Part shown: piece by piece, positions 24,982 through 40,200 of the stretch
How positions within the stretch are numbered: the first letter of the stretch is position 1
Layout: every line of letters begins with the position of its first letter
Notes under the pieces: generated by a model
What the model was told of the DNA's origin: nothing
The model's database searches: none
Seen by the model: only the letters and a program-made list of their open reading frames with translations
Assembly: GCF_037975245.1 (NCBI RefSeq)
Contig: NC_092576.1
Coordinates: 2,785,501-2,849,500 of the forward strand
DNA: 64,000 bases
Source: Apostichopus japonicus
Lineage: Eukaryota > Echinodermata > Holothuroidea > Aspidochirotida > Stichopodidae
Reading direction: 5' to 3'
Program-made: the position numbers and the translations under genes

Positions 24982-27882
24982 CAGTATATATATATATAAT
25001 TGAAATCGTAATGAGTTGGAAAATCCAGAACAGTGAAAAAACTTCCAGCCTCCACCGGGATTCGAATCCGGGCTTCCCGCTTTATATATATATATACAGT
25101 ACGTATAAAGAGTCTATATAGAGTTGCATCGTTAAATATAAGTGCATACATGCTTTTTTTTTGTACAGGAAGCGAAAGTCAAGAATTTAAATGAAGAATA
25201 AAGGAAACATGATTAGCACCCAAGCCCTTATGCAAAGAAAAAGAGTTATCATATAATGTAAGAAAGCATATTTACAAGGCAGACGACAAGATATGTAATA
25301 AAGTGTGTATTTACAAGGCAGGAGGCAAGAAACGGGGAAGGCGGGAGAGGGGTGGTGGGATGGCTACGGTCTCATATTTTATTATTGACTTTTAGAAGTT
25401 TAATATTATTGTCCACATAAAGTTTATTTAAGTTGGTTGATACACAGAGACTTCCAACCTCCTAAAATACAATTTCTGGTCACTATGGTAACAGATAGAT
25501 TGGTCTTCTTTTTTTTGAAAATTGTGAGGAAAAAAAAATTGGATTAAATTTTTTTCACAATTTTTTTTTTTTCCTTTTTTCTTATTAAATCTTTCTTAGG
25601 GAATTATTGATACACTTTAAATTGACAGCAATTTGTGTTTGTATTTCAACATAAATATCAAACCTATACCAAGAACTATCAGGGTATGTTAAAAGATATA
25701 TTAGCCTTCTCACAGTCAGAGAATAGTTTCTTTCAGGTTTTTCTATCAGGGTTTTTTTGCATTATTTTTTATGTCTTTCTTAGGGCATTTTTGATACACT
25801 TTTAACTAACAGTAATTTGTGTTTGGGACATCAGTTTTACCAAACCTATACTAAGCACTAATCAGGATAAGATTAACAGATCTATTGGCCTACTAACAGT
25901 CCTTTGAGGGACCACTTCTTTCAGATTTTTCTTTCAGGTATATTTGCATTTTTTCCCATGTCTTTTTGCAGGGCATCATTGATACCCTTTAAACAAACAG
26001 CAACTTGAGTTTGCATATAAACTTTAATATCAAGCCTATACCAAGAAGTCCTTCATTCCTTATGCTATTAAACAAGCTAGAATATGTGATTATATAAATG
26101 ATAATAGACAGAAATAGAATTACAGCGAAAGGGTAAAAAAAAAAAAAACATGTAAAATTGATAGGGTTATGTTTTAGTTGGATAAATACTGTAAGAGTAC
26201 ATATAAGGGAACATTTACCAGCCACAGTATATTTTCATTAAGGTTATAATGTACAAGTACAGTAATGTACAAAGATTGTTGAAGGATAAGGAATAAATTG
26301 AAAGAGGAATTTGTGTAGATGAAGGGGTGTAAAACAAAACAAAAAGAAAATAAAAGTCAACAACCAGAAATGCAAAGTAGCTTATATATCAGAACTTTAA
26401 ACTTTTTAATAAATACTGAATTGAGATTGTAAATATGGACATTTATTGATTGTAAAACATAAGTGCTTTAGAGGTCACAGATTAAAATGAAAAATAAACA
26501 GGATTTGCCATTTTATTTGCAAATCTGGTCAAGTATTTCTATTTTGTGTGGGGTTGTTTGTCTTACTCTGACCGATTCCTGTAATATTCACACAAAATAG
26601 GATACCCCTTAATCTATTCAATGATATCACACAAGTTTATTAATGCTGTAAGGGGTATGCTACACTAAAGCTACATTTTGTGTTGGGGTTATAACTTTGT
26701 CTTACTCTGACCTGTTCTTGTAATACTCACACATACTGTAATAGGATATCCCTAAATCTAGTCCATGTCATATCACACAGGTTTATTCATGCTGTATGGG
26801 GTATGTTACACTAAAGCTACATTTTGTGTTTGTAAACTGTATAACTGTTTCTAATACTTCGACCCATTCTTGCAATATTCACACATAAAAGGATATTTCC
26901 CAAATCTATTCCATATAGACACTATTACATCACAGAGGTAGATTAGTATCAACACTGAATACAGTGTGCTTACTGTACTTTATTATGCTGTATTTTGGAT
27001 TGGTATTGTAAAACTATGTCACTTTCACCAAAGATGCAAGATTTGAATCAAGCCATTCAAAAATATTTGACACTTTCACAGAAGATAACATTCCATGCTC
27101 TCAGAAAAAAGACAGACACTTTGGAAAGCAATTCATAGGAGACAGCCATGCAAACATGATCAGCTTAGAAATATACTTCAAACTGACCTCTGATGATCAT
27201 TAGCTGGGTCAAAGTAATCAGACATCACCGAGCCCTGTTTGATCAATGGATTTCTGTTATCTGTGTGTTCCTCAATCTGTAGATTCAAAAAAAAAGAAAG
27301 TTGACAAAATACCCCAAAAATGAAGGGAAAACAAGTTTTTCCAAGCTTTACAGAAAATTATATTTATTGACTAGATTGATGAATTATCAACACAGGGGTT
27401 TCAGAAAGTACATATTGTAGCATGATCATCTAGTGAAACTTTAAAGTGATGGATTTTTGTGAGACATGTAAACTCAATATGATTTCTATTATCCATGTTT
27501 TCATCAATCTATAGATTCAATTATAAATAGTTGACAAATAGCAAAAAAATAATTAAGTTGTTCCAAGCTTTACAGAGAATTCTATGTAGTGACTAGATTG
27601 ATGAATTGTCAATAGAAGGGTTTTAGAAGTAGATATTCTAGCATGATCATCTAGCTGAACAGCCTAAACTTTAAAGTGGTGGATTTTTGTGAACAACTAT
27701 CTTCAATATAAAGTAGATTACTCAAAGCAGCTAAAAGTATTGCAGATCATAATCCTAATATCTTATTTGGTTTCTCAAACTAATAATAATTCTTAATCAA
27801 ATTCACTGAATTGAAAATTATGGATAGGTATCTATAGCTATTAAACAGCAGCAGCAGCAGCAGCAACAACAACAACAACAGC

Positions 27883-27928
<46 letters not shown>

Positions 27929-30900
27929 TTAATAATAATATTAATAATAATAATAGTATAATATAATATGTTACTTAATAATGGAAAACCACCTTTGGGA
28001 AACGTTGCTAACTTTCCCATGTAACATATTTGCTAGTGCCATTGACCTCTTGCGATTGTTTGCTAACTGAAGAACCAATCACTCATGATACATAAGGGCA
28101 CTTTACAATGAAGGACCAATTCAAGCACACTTGGGATGTTTTTTCTTCTTTTCTGGTTTCTTTTCTGAACAACTGTTTGCTGTTTGAAGTCTTATATTCT
28201 TATTTTTCTTTCCTTCTAATTTAGTTCATTGACCAAAATTTTCAAATATTTTATTTCTTTGTTATTTTTTGGAATTGAATCATTGCTTAATGAAGTCAAT
28301 TAACAACTTTAATTTGATTTCTTGCGATTAATTGCACAATGGACAGCTGATCACTTCTGATACATGAGGGTAACTTTACAATGCAAAAACAATTCAAGCT
28401 TGCTGATGTTTTATCCTTTTATCTTCCTTTTTTTCTTTTCTAACCAACTGTTGTCTTTCTTATCTTTAGTGTTCCTACATTTTCTTTCTTTGAAGCATTT
28501 ATTCATCTGCCAAAATTGTCAAATTTGTAACTATTTTGTTATTATTTGAAATAAACATTGCTTGATTTAGGTCAAAACGAACTGCATTAATTTGCTGGAT
28601 TTAGTATCCCAAACCAACACCAATGCAAAAAGAGAGGTGGCAGGGAGACTACTGAATCAACACTTGGCTACATTTCCTTGGAAGGCCGAAAAGATACAAT
28701 CATTATGGTGCTGTGGCCGAGTAAATAAAGTCTGTGGCATTTGAAGCAATTAGGCTTAGCAATCGGGAGGTTCCTGGTTTGACACCCGACCGGGTTCTAG
28801 TAAGGTGGGTTTTTTTATCCAAGAGCAATCTACGGTTTTTCCATCTGAAATGACTTTCTAAATTGATAAGATTCCAAATTTGAGGTAAAAATGTTGAATT
28901 GGAAGCCACCCGACGTGTAAGTTGTAATCCATAAACCCTTGCGGATTTCCCCCACATTTGCAGTAGGTTAAGCGTCGTCTTAATTTCACTGCTGATTATT
29001 ATTATTATGATTAATTGAGGCCCTTCATGCTTGATCCAGCCAAAGAGAGCTGTTTGCTACAAGTGGTTTTATTGAATGACTCACCTCTCTTTCCATCCTT
29101 ACAGCATCTCTTTCATCTACGAGTTTTTTATTCATATCTCTAAAGACCAAAACAAAAGATCATGAGAAGATATTAACACAAATGCAACAAGTTTGAAAAC
29201 TGTTCATCGTGTTGACAAAGTTGAGTATGAAACTTACATGACAAACTACCTCACACCTATATATCCAACAATTTATTTACTTTTCTATTTTAATGATCTC
29301 TTTCCTCACTTGTAACACTGTGGCTTATATCAAGAAACTAGACATTACCATGGTTTATATAACAAACTGACAAAATATCAAGATATGAAGAAATGTAATA
29401 AAGATAACAATTACAGACATTGCATGTCAAAGTAATTGTCCACACAAATAATGCTGGACCAACTAGGGACATCTTGTAAAACCTGAAGCAATTTTTAATA
29501 TGCTTCAGTATGATATTTGTATAACGTATTGATTGCTACAAAGGGAATTACATTCTGCTAATGATTGACCATGGGACTGTACTTTTTGGCAAAAAGAGAG
29601 AAGAAAAAACTTCCACACAGACACAGCTGTTTTAAGGGTAGAAACAAGCCAATGATGACCATCTGAAGCACTTACTTCAATAAACTGAGTTGTTTACATA
29701 GACTTGCTCTCTCCTCTGCGATCCCTCTCGTAACTCGAAGAGAAGCACTGAAAACATTCATGAGAATAGTTAAAACAATGATTTGGTTTCATGCAATATA
29801 GAAACACATGCCACACCCAAAGAGAAGCAATTGTGATTTGAAATGGAGTGCAAGAAAAAAAAGTAGAATTTGAAAGATTGAACACAGAGACAAGTCCTGT
29901 GCTCAACCATCTGAATGATACATGTTAAAGTTAGGAGACCGTAGTCATATTAATCAGTTTTGTGGTAGAAATTAAATTATAATATTTAAATTAAAACAGA
30001 TTATAAATAATTAAAAAAACTTTTATGAAAATCTGAACTGGACATCACAATCAAAAGAACCTGTGATTATGTTTAACTTAGTAAATGTTTAGAAGCAGAA
30101 TTAAGTGCTGGTTGAGGAATTGTCTAGTAATATTATGGAATATATTTCATTGATTCTGTAAGCTCCTTTAAGGCCTCTACAACCATCTGGTAATAGTCCA
30201 TGGATTAAATTAATCCCTGGGAGCTTATGTACTTGTTTGTTCTCACACTTTCATATACCAAAATTTAACAAGAGCATCAATGATGCAGTATCTCAATACT
30301 GGAAGTTTTAATTTTGATTCCTAATTTCAAATCTTTGCTCTGTCTCTACAATTATCAATCATGGTACAACAAATATATAACTTGCATTTTTGCTACTTTG
30401 CCACGAATAGTCTCTGCAGGTTACACTTTATCCTGCTAGTCTTGCCTTTAGCGCTCATTGCCTGTTAGTCGAAAGAACGACGTTGCAAGGTTTAGTAATG
30501 TCATAGAATATTTAAGAACTTGTTTTTCATGTGGTATCCTTCATCTTAGGTCAGTCTCTGTTGGACTTTTTGGTCATATAGTTTGATGTCAATGACAACA
30601 GCCAAATTAGAAGAGGCGAACAACTCGACCATATTCTTGATGCCTGCCTTGAGAGCTAGGCCTATTGACCTACTGTATGTTAATGTAGACTGTAGTGGTG
30701 ACTACCATCAAAACTGTGTCCACTTCTAGATATCAAAACAACCCACGTTTTTCCATCTCAATTTTTCGGACATGAAGATTTCATGGATTTATGACTTGGA
30801 AAAAATAATGTAAAAGAAGATTACAAGTTTTTATATGCAAGTGATGGGTGGCCTCCTCTTCCCCTAATAGCCACCTCAGTTCCTCTTCATTTTGTTATTT

Positions 30901-31178
30901 TATTTTAATTCTTTGTACATTTGATGTCAAACATTACAGGTTCAAAAGAAAGCTAAACATACTTCTTATAACCTTATACATCTTAGGCCTATATCCTTAT
31001 AAATAAAACATAACCTTATACAATTTTTATTGTCTTATCAAAGTTGTGATGCTATGGCCGGCTCCTCTTTTATACGTACCCATCAAACAAACTTACCCTG
31101 GTCCTTCCTAGGAAAAGCTGTCTGAACACCAGTACAATGCTAATGTGGCTATCACTGAAAGCCTAATAGGCCTAGTGG

Positions 31179-31219
<41 letters not shown>

Positions 31220-34200
31220 TTTTTAAATTGCACTAGGCCTACAGTAAATAGCCTTCAGAAATACAAGAATGTGTATACGTAATTATACAAAATACATGAA
31301 GGGCAATCAAACAAACTTATCATGGCCCTTGCTCTGAAAAGCTACCTGAACACCATTATAGTGTTCAACCGATTATGCATAACAGAAAATACCGATTACT
31401 GATTATTTTTTCATAATCGTACCGATTCCGATTATTTGAAAATGAGAAAATATCCCGTTTATACGAAATCGGTAATAAAGTTTGACAGAAACAATTGTTG
31501 TGATTTTCCCCAGTTTCCTTTTGCTTCGTTGTTATACAAGGCTCTAAGGTACCATTTTGTATGTACCAAATTACCTCTGGAGTTTCTCGGAAAGAAATTT
31601 TTTTTTTTTAAATTTCCAAAATACGGAGATATGACATCCTACCTAGTCAGCACTGTGCTAAGCGAATGGCCTAACCACCTCGACGTAAATGTCACCTGTT
31701 AATGGCTTGAAATGGGCTACGAATAGTTACTCAAAATATCCATCTCAAAAAGTATCTCAGACAAACCATCCATCTGCAATCTTTACCAAAGTGTAAATTT
31801 TAATGACATATTGCCTTCATTCCGACAATATTTTGTACTTATTTTCAGTATTATACCGTTTAGAACAAATAGAAATGTTACGAACTTGAAGTTAAACATA
31901 CCTATTCGTTACCTATATAACTCCATTCAGGTTCAATTAGAATGTGCAAGCTTAGGCCAATCAAACTGAAAAGCAAATTGTACCATCGTAACTTGTTTAA
32001 AATTACTCTAAAATGTAATACCAGATTGATGTAAAGAAATAATAACAACTAGAAACTACTCCAATATAAAATATAACATTCCCTCTATAAGACATATCAC
32101 TTACATTACCTTCCAAACAAATGCCGATTTCCAGCAAATTGAAAGTTGTAAACTAAGCTACGCAATTTTTTTTTTTTTTTTGCAAACCGATGGTTAGGCT
32201 ACATTTCCCATTGACCTAGTGTGGTTGTTAGGCTAACATGTGGTCGAAGATTGCAGTTTCCGTGGATATTTTTAGTTTTTATTTGCGACACAACTAGAGC
32301 GAATAAACAGATGTCAAGTTTAGATTTCCATGCAGTTGATTTAGTGTGAAGTAAGGCTACTATGTGGTCGGAGATTTGTGAGGATTTTAGGTTATTTTCG
32401 CTGGTACTGCAGGCCGTAATTTACCACGGGAAGTTCCCGGTGATTGTGCGCGACCCTCTCGCACTGCTTCAAATTTTGATGCGGGGTGAGAAAACTGTTT
32501 GCGCGATTCGCGATGCAACTGCAATTCCTAGCTAAAGCAAACGCATGTCACAATTAATTTTACACAGACACCTGATATAAAGAGGGCGATTTTTTTTTAT
32601 TTCATTTTTCTTTTTCGCACTCGTAATTGTGCTTTAGGAGGGCTTTTTAGCACTTGCGAGGGCGAATCGCCCGTTGCCCCCGCTTATTTCCTACCCTGTC
32701 CAGCACATTCCTGAATTCGCGAAATTGCTATTGCTGCTATGCTTACTGTGCCAAGAAATATGCAGCCAATAACCACGAAGGAAGCAAAATCGGCGACCCT
32801 GGCAGCCTAATTTGATGAAAGTATACACTGTGAAAGACGTATAGGGGGTGCCTTTTTTTAATATTTCGTAGTAAAAGAACAAACCTAATTCATCAGTTGA
32901 TATTTTCAACTTCCATATGTTTTTGAATAATGATATTTTCACCTTCCATATGTTTTTGAATAATCGGTATGACATAACTGGTATTCCACGTAATTTTTAC
33001 CGATACCGATTATGTACCGATTATGCAATATTCGTACCGATTCCGATTAGGTTAATCGGTTGAACACTACACCAGTACTATCCTTAAATGGATGTTACGT
33101 AGAATTCAGCAGTACAGAATGTAATTAGCATGCAATACACTAACACCTCGCGTACCTAACTACAGAAAAGAAAATTGTTCGCGAGGGTAGCCATTTTCGT
33201 ATATCTAACATGTAGCTGTTATGAGTCATAGCCAATCTGCTACAAAACAGACTTGGGGGCGGGGCTTAATCATCAAAAACGGACCTTTTTACTAAAAGTA
33301 GGGGCGGCAGCTCAGTGTTGTTTTAAGAAAGAAAAATCATTTAAACATCAAATAAAGCAAATAAAAGCCATTAAATGTCATATACATGTAGTAAAATTCT
33401 TATTAATACCTACCTGTAAACAACAAATGGAAGTTTAAAATTTTAATAAAATATATAATACATAGGACCCTATCTTAGACGATACCACTGTTGAAAGACA
33501 GTTCTATTCTATTCTCTTTCATAAAACATAAGTTTTGGAGCGTGTGCAAAACAGGTGTGACAAAGTGTGTTTTCAGTCCAAATTGGCCCGATTTGGACAT
33601 AAATCGGTGAAAAAGTCACAGAATGAGATACAATTCTGGAATAAAAAATGGTAACTTTTGTTGGTCTATATGATATATTCTTGCTCTGGAAATTCCAGAG
33701 AAAAAGAACTTTGTTTGAAGACGCTGAAAAATTTTTAAGAGAAGAGAAAGTCCCACTTACTGTTACAATATCTCTATACATGTAATGTATTGAGATAAAA
33801 ATTACAACAAATTGATTTTTTAATCCAGTAACACGATAGAAAGTCAATGACGTGGAATAATGTAAGAGGGGGATTCTAGAAAAGGTGATAAGAGAGTTGG
33901 GAATGAGTAAAAATGACAAATTTTTATCACAAAATGGCAGCAATATATGCTGCCTGGTATTCCTTTCAGGGCAAGACAGAGGGACTCTTACAACTATCTA
34001 AATCAGGGGTGAGCAACCTTTTTGAATGAATGGGCCAGATACAAGGAGTGAAAAATTGACTGGGCCGCACCTAACCAACGACCTGCTGTTGATTTCAAAC
34101 CTTTGATTCTGAGGACTTTCAAGCAATACGTGTGTGAACTTAATCTGTATTCACAAAAACATAATGTCAATACAGTACAGTTGATAATTAATGGGGATAG

Positions 34201-37200
34201 TAGGCCTACCTGACAGCATCATTAGTGCCCATAAATTCTAAGCAGCTAGCTCGTTTTTGTGATGATGTAAAATAGATTGAATTTTTTTCTTTCTCTTGAG
34301 ACATCTCACAGGCCGCAAAAAAATCACTGGCGGGCTGCATGTGGCCCACGGGCCGAAGGTTGCCCACCCCAGATCTAAATCATAACAGCTTTTAGAGATG
34401 ATGGCTTGGGTAGATATGCCTCTCATCTTTAGCGTTTTTTTGTTTTTTATGTTGTGTTTCTTTTTAGTTTGACTTCTTACTCTTAACAATCATAATTCTC
34501 AGTTCTTATATAGCGCAACTTACAATAAAGTCTCGCCGCGCTGTACTTAACCCTGGTCATTGGTAACTTGTCACACCTACACACCAAAGTGTGCACAATT
34601 CAAACAATCTATCCTGGGGCACCACAGTGCACCACAGCCACGTGTCCCATGGGGGACTTCCCATAGGGTGCAGCCACAAACTGGCGCATGCAACTATATT
34701 TACAAGTCACCTCGCAAGTCCCAATTTATACACCTGGGTGAAGAGAGGCAATGGAGATAAAGCGCCTTGCCCAAGGACACAACGCAATGATCTGGCCAGG
34801 GCTCGAACCTGTAATCCTTAGATCACAAGTCCACTGCCTTAACCACTTGACCACAACGCCCTCTCATTTATGATTTATGTTTTAATGCCTTGCGAGCACT
34901 GTAGTTTCCTTTTAAGGATCAATTAAATTATAGTTACTCTTACTCTTACTCTTAAACCTCTCTTGTTACTTACTCTGCTCTGGCTCTCTTCTCTTCCTTT
35001 ACTTTATCCTGGAGAGACCTCAGATAAGACTTGGTCTGCTCTAAATCTTTCTCGGCAAACTCCAATTTCCCAAATAATTTATTGTTAGTCTGTAGAGACA
35101 CAAAATGTAACACTGTACTCATAGCTTTTTGTTAATCGTAACACAGACAATTTTCATTTGATTTGAACTACATATATTAAGAGAAGAAAACTGTTAGCAA
35201 ACTGCTAATCTACTGCAAAAAGCCTGTGTAGGTACATGTGTAAAAGTTAGAGGGCATGCTGACATTTTGATTCCTAGCAGATCTTCTTCAGAGGCTTACT
35301 GAAACAAGCAAAAAACTAAGAAAGCAACAAATGAAATCGTTTACTGTTTGTTGTGTCCATTTTTGCTCTATTCATTGCTGATTTGTCCAATTCAATTGTC
35401 TGTTCCTCTGTGTCTACCTATCATAAATTATGATTAGGAAGACAGACATTAGCTCACTTGAAATAAAAACAAACTAAGAACACAACAAAGGAAATCCTAT
35501 GTTTTTTGTTGTGTCCATTTTTGCTCTATTCATTGCTGACTTGTCCAATTTAACTGGCTGTCTCTCTGTGTCTACATATTGTAAGTTATGATTAGGAAGA
35601 CAGACATTAGCTCACTTGAAATAAAAACAAACTAAGAACACAACAAAGGAAATCCTATATTTTTTGTTGTGTCCATTTTTGCTCTATTCATTGCTGACTT
35701 GTCCAATTTAACTGGCTGTCTCTCTGTGTCTACATATTGTAAGTTATGATTAGGAAGACAGACATTAGCTCACTTGAAATAAAAACAAACTAAGAACACA
35801 ACAAAGGAAATCCTATATTTTTTGTTGTGTCCATTTTTGCTCTATTCATTGCTGACTTGTCCAATTTAACTGGCTGTCTCTCTGTGTCTAAATATTGTAA
35901 GTTATGATTAGGAAGACAGACATTAGCTCACTTGGCAACTAAGTCTGTTTATCTTGTAGGAAAAGCTCTTTGTACAGTAAGCCCTCACTTTTTTCCTGCT
36001 GATCTTACTGACAGGAGGTGGACATTGACATCATATGTCCTTTTTTCCTGCTATCTTACTGACAGGAAGTGGACACTGACATCAAATGTCCTTTTTTTCT
36101 GTTGATATTACTGACAGGAAGTGGACACTGACATCAAATGTCCTTTTTTTCTGTTGATATTACTGACAGGAAGTGGACATTGACATCAAATGTCCTTTTT
36201 TTCTGCTGATCTTACCAACAGAAAGTGGACACTGACATCAAATGTCCTTTTTTCCTGCTATCTTACCGACAGAAAGTGGACACTGACATCAAATGTCCCT
36301 TTTTTTCTGCTGATCTTACTGACAGAAAGTGGACACTGACATCAAATGTCCTTTTTTTCTGATCCATTTCTTCAATCAAGTGAAAGGTTTATATCAAAGC
36401 ATTGTATTTACTTCAACAAGACAACCCAATGCAGTATCCAGCTAGAAAACATTGTGAGAACAGTTTTTGTATTCTTATCCGAAATTGTTGGATTTCACTT
36501 CACCAGAATATCTCTAATGCTACCTACAAACATTCAAACTAAGACAGAGACCAGCAAAAATGTTTACAGACAAACAAACCTCTTCTAATTTATCCTTTTG
36601 CTCTTTGGTTTGTTTTTCCGTGGTGCTGAGTTTCGACAGCTTGACCTCCAATTCTGTCTGTTTCTGGAGCAGTTCCTGGAGTAATTCTTCCTTCCTCCTC
36701 ATCTCAGCATCCATCTCCTCTTTATCCCTCTTTTCTCTCTCTTTCTCCTAAAAGTAAAATATGGACAGGAAAAGTAGTGAAAAACTTCCCACATTTGATT
36801 ATTTTGTTGTTGTAATGTCACATACACAGCAGCATGTGAAAAGAGCATGGCAAACATAAGGACGAATTTGCTAAAGTTCTGTTCAATTCAGAAATGTTAT
36901 TTTGTTATGTTTAGTATAGCGAATTGCTACACAAATGCAAATATTTAAGCACCTTATATAGAAAGGTTATTTACAAAACAAATTTCAAACCCTCAAACAC
37001 AGATTCACAAAATTTTAGCGCTAAATTATATAGTGCGTTTCTGTAAGATTTTGTAGCGTTTATCTAATCCAAACGGTTTGGGATTTTAATGATTGTAACA
37101 TATCCCTAATACCCTTATTTTCTACTTCGAAGGGCTTTGCAAGAGTACCATGATTAAAACTTAATCAGTAAAGGAAGGTTGCTACTACAAATAATATGAT

Positions 37201-40200
37201 CCAGCTTTTCACATTTTTTGCAGTTTCGATGTCTTTGCTAACACCCCCACCCCCTCCTCTTCTCCCCCCCCACCCCCAGCAAACCCAGATCTAAAGCAGG
37301 ACAAAAGACTTTCTCGACAGTTCTTAATAACGAGCAACTTTACCCTAAAGAAGAGGAGACAGATAGTACAGTACTTGTGTCTGCATCTATCTTATGCAGC
37401 AAATTCAAGTCGTGCATCCAAAAAGTTTCTTTATTTTTTTATTTTTTAATTGTTGTCTTACCTGGGCAATTAATTTCTCTTTCTCTCCTTGTATTTGTCT
37501 CTCCATCTCCTCGTACAGTTTGCTGACTTCTTCCTCATGGTTCGTGCTTCGGCTGAGAAAACAAAAAATCATTACACGAACCTGATTCTGCGGTTGTACC
37601 GACATAGGATTTGCTCACCACTCTAGCGCACCTAAGCTAGAGTGCGTTTGCTGAAATATGAATCTTAATCTTTTGAAATTTTACAGAAGCAGTACTCCCA
37701 ACAAAATTTACCCATAACTTCTATCAGAGAGATCTGAGGGATTAACAACTCTCCCCAAACACACGAAGGAAAAATCTTGCTCTGTTTGAAAGATTATATA
37801 TGAAAATTTGAATGTGGTTTCAAAGACTGCCAATACTGTCCAAATTACCTCTGCTTTTTAAATGGCATATTTTTCAAAGTGTTTGTAAATAGTCACAGTA
37901 CAGCTGACAATGAAGCAAATTACAATCAAAGGTTGTATAAGGAATATGTAAAAACAAATTATAGTTCCATCAATGGCATAAAGTATCTCTGTTACAGGAA
38001 ACACAACAGCAGAGAAACTTTGCAATGAATACTAAAATAATACCAAAGAATACAAGTCATGCTGTTTAATATCCTCCTCAAGGCTGCAGTCTCTTTGTGT
38101 GAAAGTACAATGGATCTTATTGTTAAATTTACCTCTTTAAGACTTGTTCCAATTCTCCTTTGCTACTTGTAGCGGTCCTGATGTCAAAAGAGACCTTCTG
38201 AAGGACTTCCTCAAAGTTGCCCAAAAGGTCAGGATTTTCCTGCCTCAGTTTCGTCCAAAGGCCTTTAATCTGATCTTGTCTGTAGATATAAACATGGATT
38301 GAAGACAACATTTAAATACCCTAAAAGCCATTAAAACTTAATAAGTAATTAATGTAATAGAGATTTATCATTTGGCAGAAAATATCCCTCTACTGGATTC
38401 AAATTTATTTTAGAGCAACGTCAGCACATTGCATGGATATTAACAGCTTCCATACATGTACTTTAGGGTCACCATAGTTCAAAAGTGTAATATTGTGCAA
38501 TCAATATCCTGCTTCAACACACACAAATCTACATATGGCTTGTTACAGTATACGCTGCCAACCGTTACCACTGATTCATTGGCATGTAACCTAGGGCGCA
38601 ACCACCATTTTTGTACTAGAAGGAGGGGGGTAAGATGTTATGTCATCCAGTGGAGGGGACTAAGGGAGGGGGAGGAGCAATCCCCTCTGCTTTCAGAAAT
38701 TATGATAGATGTGAAATGATGATATAGTTTGCAACTTTTGTAATAAATTTGGAGGACATTTTTAACTGTTTAGGTAATGAACTGCACTTGACATGTCATA
38801 TTTAAATACTGTCCGCTAGGACTTTTGGCATTACTCTGCCTGCCAGTTGGGGGGGGGGGGAGTGGGGAAATAAACCACCCCTTATTGTATACTGTGGGGT
38901 TTCTAAATGTGTACATGGTTGCGCCCCTGCGTTCGTCTTTGCACAAGCTATTTTGCTTCAGATATAACGAAGTAATAATATACAGTAAATAGACTAATTT
39001 GACAATGGGTGCACATGATCAAAAGACAAATGTGGTAAACATTGCATAAAATTTGCATAAATTAATTTATTTGAAAAACAATAATACAAATAATAATATA
39101 AAACTTGATGAGCTAAAGATTGTAGAACCGCCTTGGTTAGGAATTTTAGTATCAACGATATTGAAACAAATGTCAATAACGACAGAAAAGGTTATAAAAT
39201 TTCATACGAACAAGAACTGACAATTATAACTCTGTATCAGAACATTTTTCTTGGGTTTTAGAAAAGCATGCAGATATTGTTTGCTAAACATACTATAATG
39301 CAGATAACACACATAGACACAAACACTTGTACATAAAGGTACTGTACGGTTGACAAAAATGGCTGACAATAGAAAAGAAAGCACATGCTTACTATCAAAG
39401 GTGATCAGTTTCAAACAATATACTGCAGGGAATAATATATATCCATTATCTCATCACAAAATGCTGTGCAGAATGGTTCAGATGCTATACAAGTGTACAA
39501 AGATGCATAGCAGGTGTTTACACAGGAATCATAGTATTTTATAAGAGCCAAATTTCAAAAAAAATATCTACCTATTGACATTTGTCACATTTTGTTGATG
39601 TAATTTGGCGATGACACCTATTTATTCTTCGTTTATCTGCAAATTAGCAAGGCCCGGAAAAGGTCATTTCCGGCGATCTAGGGAGTATCTTTACTCAAAA
39701 AATGTCTGTACGTTCCGCGCCAACCTGTGGTGGCACTCCGCATAGATAGTGTCGAAAGCGCCCCTACAGACCATTCCCCCCCCCCCCCTGACCAATACCC
39801 CTAGCTCCGCCACTGCTATGCAACATTTGAACATTAAATTCTTCATTGTAATGTGCATGTTCTGTACATGTGTGTGTATCATTACAATATATATATCAGC
39901 ATAATGTATCAAATTTTACCCATGTCAATCTGATGTACATAAAGAGAGAAACATTGTCTGTGGGTCAAATCATTCAGATCTTTTAAAATGATTGATGCAG
40001 TACTGGTCCTAGCTTTAATCGTCTTCAGAAGAGTTGGATGGTTAATTATAACTTCAAAGGATATCCTTCTTTGTGAAAAAAGGGAGCCTCCTTCTTATAT
40101 GAAGTTAAAATCTCTTTTGTTTTAGATACAGACACTAATCAGCAAAGATAAAAAGACAGAGAGAAGACAGTAATTTCTGACTGACCTATTAGCCCCCCCC

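Noticed and set aside
34780-34865. Possible tRNA gene
   Set aside because: The tRNA-like head is joined to a SINE core (CCTTGGGCAAGGC); acceptor-stem pairing is absent.
35302-36365. Regular direct repeats, considered as a CRISPR-like array
   Set aside because: Units are contiguous tandem copies with no unique spacers, in an animal intron; not CRISPR.
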